NCBI GenBank assembly: GCA_017507285.1
Contig: JAFWBF010000046.1
Location: 1-8,075, forward strand
Reading direction: 5' to 3'
DNA: 8,075 nt
DNA from: Bacteroidales bacterium
GTDB lineage: Bacteria > Bacteroidota > Bacteroidia > Bacteroidales > P3
The translations under genes were made by a program, and so were the position numbers. Of the stretch, positions 4,773 through 8,075 are shown in pieces (position 1 is the stretch's first letter; every line of letters begins with the position of its first letter). A model generated the notes under the pieces. The model was not told the origin of the DNA. It saw nothing but the letters and a program-made list of their open reading frames with translations, and searched no databases.

Positions 4773-5393
4773 ATGGTAATGGACGAAGATATGCTTCCGG
4801 TGATGGAAGAGTTTTATAGTTTGCAAGGCGAAGGCTACCATACCGGCGAAGCTGCTTACTTTGTTCGTGTGGGTGGTTGCGATGTGGGATGCTACTTTTG
4901 CGATGTAAAGGAGGCATGGGATGCCGCCATACACACCCCCACCAACGTGACCAACATAGTAGAACGTGCCAAACAAATGCCGGCAAAAGCAGTAATAGTA
5001 ACCGGTGGCGAACCTATGCTGTACAATATGAATAAGTTGTGTTCACTGCTTAAAGAGGAAGGTATACGTACTTTTTTAGAAACATCGGGCACATCGCCAC
5101 TAAGCGGAATATGGGACTGGATATGCCTTTCGCCAAAAGAAAACCTACCCACACTACCCGAGTTCTACAAAGAGGCGGGCGAACTAAAAATGATAGTTTG
5201 TCACGAAAACGACTTTGAACGTGCCGAATACCACGCTAGCAAGATTGCCCAAGTGAACCCAAAATGCAGGCTATACCTGCAACCCGAATGGTCCGAACGA
5301 AAAAAACTAACTCCTCTTATAGTGGAGTACATAAAGAAAAATCCTAAGTGGAAAATATCGCAACAGACACATAAATACATCGACATACGATAA
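4773..5393 (+). CDS. queE: 7-carboxy-7-deazaguanine synthase QueE (radical SAM)
   Basis: QueE converts 6-carboxytetrahydropterin to 7-carboxy-7-deazaguanine, a step of queuosine tRNA modification, with a 4Fe-4S cluster, S-adenosylmethionine and Mg. The 206-residue product has substrate motif SLQGEG (16-21), the cluster motif Cys36-x3-Cys40-x2-Cys43 in GGCDVGCYFCDVKEAWD, the SAM-binding TGGEP (77-81), ETSGT (103-107) and a C-terminal QQTHKYIDIR typical of the family. Length and motifs fit a complete short-type QueE. An alternative ATG lies two codons downstream (4779); the choice changes nothing functionally. queC, queD and queF are not in the window. It is probably the last gene of the ffh-folD-queE unit, as an inverted repeat follows. 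Confidence 0.95.
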   Translation: MVMDEDMLPVMEEFYSLQGEGYHTGEAAYFVRVGGCDVGCYFCDVKEAWDAAIHTPTNVTNIVERAKQMPAKAVIVTGGEPMLYNMNKLCSLLKEEGIRTFLETSGTSPLSGIWDWICLSPKENLPTLPEFYKEAGELKMIVCHENDFERAEYHASKIAQVNPKCRLYLQPEWSERKKLTPLIVEYIKKNPKWKISQQTHKYIDIR

Positions 5394-5401
5394 AAAAACT
5401 T

Positions 5402-5449
5402 AAGACTACAAGACAACGATTAGCACTAAACTCGACGACTTGTAGTCTT
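5402..5449 (+). terminator. Inverted repeat after queE, possible weak terminator
   Basis: AAGACTACAAG (5402-5412) pairs perfectly with CTTGTAGTCTT (5439-5449), 11 bp, loop of 26 nt with a small inner CGA/TCG stem. GTTTGTC follows, not a clean T-run, so termination would be weak. The left arm with its next bases (5402-5419) is the exact reverse complement of 1167-1184, so this is also a copy of a dispersed repeat. It lies 8 bp after the queE stop and 43 bp before the next gene. Confidence 0.45.
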
Positions 5450-5492
5450 GTTTGTCTGTAACCGTCAGATTATATTAAAAAAATATATAGTT

Positions 5493-7580
5493 ATGAATTA
5501 CGAGTTATACATTGATTACAAGTGGTACTTTTTCCTATTCTGCATATTAGTTGGTATAGGCTATGCCTTATTGTTATATTTCCAAAACAAAAAATCAGCA
5601 CTCTCTACCAAAGTACGTATAGTGTTGGGAGGGTTACGTTTTTTGTTCGTATCGTTGTTGGCATTACTTCTACTATCGCCACTTGTAAAACAAAAAATCA
5701 CCAACAAAGAAAAGCCTATAATAATTGTAGGGCAAGACAACTCGTCATCCATAATGCTATGCAAAGACTCTTTGTATTACAAAAACCAGTACCTTCCTGC
5801 CCTCCAACAAACCATTGCCGAACTAAGCAACGACTATGACGTACACACATACCTATATGGCGAAACAACACGCAACGCCAATGATATAACTTTTTCGGAC
5901 AACAAAACCGACATATCGGAATTTATATCCTACATCGAAAAGCAATATGAAAACCGCAACGTTGGTGCCATAGTACTTGCCAGCGACGGCATATACAACA
6001 GCGGAATGCTACCTACCAACAGCCTCAACAAAATAACATCGCCAATATACACCATTGCAATGGGCGACACCTCGAGCAGGCTCGATGCTATGATAAACCA
6101 CGTAAAATACAACAAACTTGCATATTTGGGCAACAAATTCCCATTGGAAGTAAGCATAAAAGCCCTACAACTAGACGGGGAAAACAAGAAGCTGACCATT
6201 GCCAAAGACGGCAAAATAGTGGCCGAACGCAAAATAAAATACAACGGCAACAACTTTTCGACTACCGAACAATTTGCAATAGAAGCTGACAATAAAGGAT
6301 TGCAACAATACACAATAGGCTTGGAAGCAGCAGACAACGAAGTTTCGACCAACAACAACCGCCGAACAATAACCATTGATATTATAGACAACAGGCAGAA
6401 GATAGCCATCGTGGCCAACAGCCCACACCCCGACATAGCAGCTCTGAAACGCTACATTGACGACAACGAGAACTACGAAGTAAATACCTTTTTGGCCAAA
6501 GACTTTAAAGAATCACCGGCAAACTACAACCTGGTAGTTGTGCACCAACTGCCATCATCCAACATAAGCAACAACGAAGTGATGGCAAAGATAATGGATG
6601 CAAAAGTGCCGGTACTATTCATAATAGGCGAACAAACCAACCTTGCCAAACTGAACAACCTAAAAGCAGGACTACAGATATACTCAAAGATAAACAAAAC
6701 CGACGAGGCTCAACCGCTGTTCAACAAAGAGTTTACACTATTCACCTTCGACGAAAATACCTACAAGGCAATAGAACAGTTTCCACCCCTATGCATACCT
6801 TTTGGCGAATACCGCACAGCCACCAACGCCCAAAGCCTGTTCACCTCCAAGATAGGAACATTGGCCGGCGGCAACCCAATGATATGCTTTGTGCAGATGC
6901 ACGACATAAGATATGGTTTTATTGTAGGCGAAGGAATATGGAAATGGGCTCTTGCCGACTATAGGGAACACAACACACACAACAACTTCAACACCCTTGT
7001 AGACAAAACTATTATGTACCTTTCGCTAAGGATAAACAAAGATAAGTTTAACATCAACGTTCAAAACTCGTATACCGACACCGAACCAATAGTGTTTGAA
7101 GGCGAGCTATACAACGACAACTACGAACCCATCAACACACCGGAAGTAACACTAACCCTTACCACTCCCGATGGCGAAAAGAAAGAATACCACTTTAACC
7201 AAACCAACAACGGCTACCACCTAAACATAGGCAGCATGCCCGAAGGCCATTACACCTATACCGCCACCACTACCTACAACAATAAGCAGCTTGCCACTTC
7301 GGGTGCCTTTGTGGTAGAAGCCACAATGCTGGAAGACATCAACCTTGTGGCCGACCACTCACTGCTCAACACCCTAGCAGCCAAAACAGGTGGAAAGCTG
7401 CTACAGCCCACCGATATAAACAACCTGCCTACACTACTGAAACAACGCAACGACATCAAAAACATTATGTACACCGAAGAACGGTACAGCGAGATACTGA
7501 ATATGCCTGCAATATTTATAATAATAATCCTACTGATTGGAACAGAATGGATAGCACGCAAATTCTACGGCGAACTATAG
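5493..7580 (+). CDS. Membrane protein with von Willebrand A-like domain
   Basis: The 695-residue product has two N-terminal membrane helices (about 12-30 and 42-65), a large soluble part and a C-terminal helix (about 671-688), with a short basic tail. Residues 75-190 look like a VWA fold: Asp82-x-Ser84-x-Ser86 (DNSSS) matches the metal-binding MIDAS start, and VLASDG (161-166) the later strand with an acidic residue; the central Thr is not clear. About 302-400 (KIAIVAN, YNLVVVHQLP, VPVLFIIGE) resembles a class I glutamine amidotransferase-like fold without a visible catalytic Cys. About 515-610 is beta-rich, Ig-like. Bacteroidetes encode many such VWA membrane proteins of unknown role; I infer a cell-envelope function only. 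The frame extends to an ATG at 5448, but that start falls in the inverted repeat, so I use 5493. The next gene starts 36 bp downstream. Confidence 0.85.
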   Translation: MNYELYIDYKWYFFLFCILVGIGYALLLYFQNKKSALSTKVRIVLGGLRFLFVSLLALLLLSPLVKQKITNKEKPIIIVGQDNSSSIMLCKDSLYYKNQYLPALQQTIAELSNDYDVHTYLYGETTRNANDITFSDNKTDISEFISYIEKQYENRNVGAIVLASDGIYNSGMLPTNSLNKITSPIYTIAMGDTSSRLDAMINHVKYNKLAYLGNKFPLEVSIKALQLDGENKKLTIAKDGKIVAERKIKYNGNNFSTTEQFAIEADNKGLQQYTIGLEAADNEVSTNNNRRTITIDIIDNRQKIAIVANSPHPDIAALKRYIDDNENYEVNTFLAKDFKESPANYNLVVVHQLPSSNISNNEVMAKIMDAKVPVLFIIGEQTNLAKLNNLKAGLQIYSKINKTDEAQPLFNKEFTLFTFDENTYKAIEQFPPLCIPFGEYRTATNAQSLFTSKIGTLAGGNPMICFVQMHDIRYGFIVGEGIWKWALADYREHNTHNNFNTLVDKTIMYLSLRINKDKFNINVQNSYTDTEPIVFEGELYNDNYEPINTPEVTLTLTTPDGEKKEYHFNQTNNGYHLNIGSMPEGHYTYTATTTYNNKQLATSGAFVVEATMLEDINLVADHSLLNTLAAKTGGKLLQPTDINNLPTLLKQRNDIKNIMYTEERYSEILNMPAIFIIIILLIGTEWIARKFYGEL

Positions 7581-7616
7581 CATACAATAATCATCATTGA
7601 TAATCATAATAATCGT

Positions 7617-8075
7617 ATGCCAAAACTAAGTTTGAAAAACGAGATAGTACGCAACTGCACCACTCTGCTGTCCGGAACGGCAGTGGCACAATGTATAACC
7701 TTTTTGGCATACCCCATAATTGCACGCCTATATTCGTCCGATGATTTTGGACTGTACACCACCATACTCAGCTATATAGATATATTGGTGATACTGTCTA
7801 CCGCCCGTTACGAGCAGGCTATAATGATAAGCAAAGACCCAAAAGAGATTGCCGCCATCGTGAAACCATGTCGCAGGCTGTGCCTCGGCACTACGGTGCT
7901 GATAGCTATAGCAGTATGTACCATACTTGCCATCAACAAGGCTTCGAAATTGGATATACTTATACTCTTTATTCCCCTACTGGTATTCTTCAACGGCCAA
8001 TACCGCATATATCTCCTACTGTTTAACAAATACAAGGAGTTTAAGCAAATAGCCTTTTCCGATATAAGCACCAAC
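7617..8075 (+). CDS. Wzx-like polysaccharide flippase, 5' part (partial)
   Basis: The frame from the ATG at 7617 stays open for 153 codons to the window edge. It has the start of a multi-helix transporter of the polysaccharide flippase (Wzx/MOP exporter) type: helix 1 about 14-36 ending YPIIARLYSSDDFGLY, helix 2 about 47-65 followed by STARYEQAIMIS, a basic cytoplasmic loop, then helices about 87-107 and 112-135. The RLYS-DFGLY and RYEQAI motifs are characteristic of O-antigen and capsule flippases, which move undecaprenyl-linked oligosaccharides across the inner membrane. Twelve or more helices are expected in total, so about two thirds is missing. The 36-bp gap after the VWA gene, with repeated ATAATCAT, suggests co-transcription. 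Ile is ATA in 17 of 22 cases. A surface-polysaccharide cluster may continue to the right. Confidence 0.85.
   Translation, partial: MPKLSLKNEIVRNCTTLLSGTAVAQCITFLAYPIIARLYSSDDFGLYTTILSYIDILVILSTARYEQAIMISKDPKEIAAIVKPCRRLCLGTTVLIAIAVCTILAINKASKLDILILFIPLLVFFNGQYRIYLLLFNKYKEFKQIAFSDISTN

Noticed and set aside
5448..5492. Upstream start for the VWA protein
   Set aside because: The extra 15 residues are encoded partly by the inverted repeat after queE, and the ATG at 5493 gives a sensible short cytoplasmic lead into the first helix.

Overview
The window reads as a chromosomal segment of a Bacteroidota (most likely Bacteroidales) bacterium. Three observations support this. The promoter-like sites match the Bacteroidetes -33/-7 type (TTTG, then TAnnTTTG) rather than the E. 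coli type. None of the gene starts has a convincing Shine-Dalgarno sequence. The proteins (Ffh, FolD, a short QueE, a membrane VWA protein, a Wzx-like flippase) all look like Bacteroidetes versions. Isoleucine is written mostly as ATA, which is unusual.

Layout: bases 2-196 are the 3' end of an unrecognised plus-strand gene. Bases 197-2415 form a tract of about 2.2 kb with no convincing protein gene. It is packed with short repeats, long hairpins and three near-identical promoter boxes (TCGTAnnTTTGCAAAA). One box points left (938-921), with a 5 x 10-bp tandem array behind it and a possible 33-residue leader peptide in front of it. One points right (1593-1624), behind a 3 x 22-bp array and a hairpin that covers its -33 element. 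The third (2381-2398) belongs to ffh. The tract also holds a roughly 105-nt near-perfect hairpin (1200-1305), an 80-nt three-tier palindrome (1894-1973) and a 71-nt hairpin (2090-2160).

From 2416 to the right edge all genes are on the plus strand and closely spaced. They are ffh (signal recognition particle GTPase), folD (one-carbon folate enzyme), queE (7-deazaguanine/queuosine pathway), a 695-residue three-helix membrane protein with a von Willebrand A-like domain, and the first 153 codons of a Wzx-type polysaccharide flippase. ffh-folD-queE look like one housekeeping transcription unit. A 98-bp gap with an inverted repeat separates queE from the VWA-protein/flippase pair. The flippase may open a surface-polysaccharide locus beyond the right edge.

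I see no CRISPR array, tRNA, rRNA, intact insertion sequence or recognised defence system. The most unusual part is the repeat- and promoter-rich gene-free tract. I cannot assign it to a known element from sequence alone.
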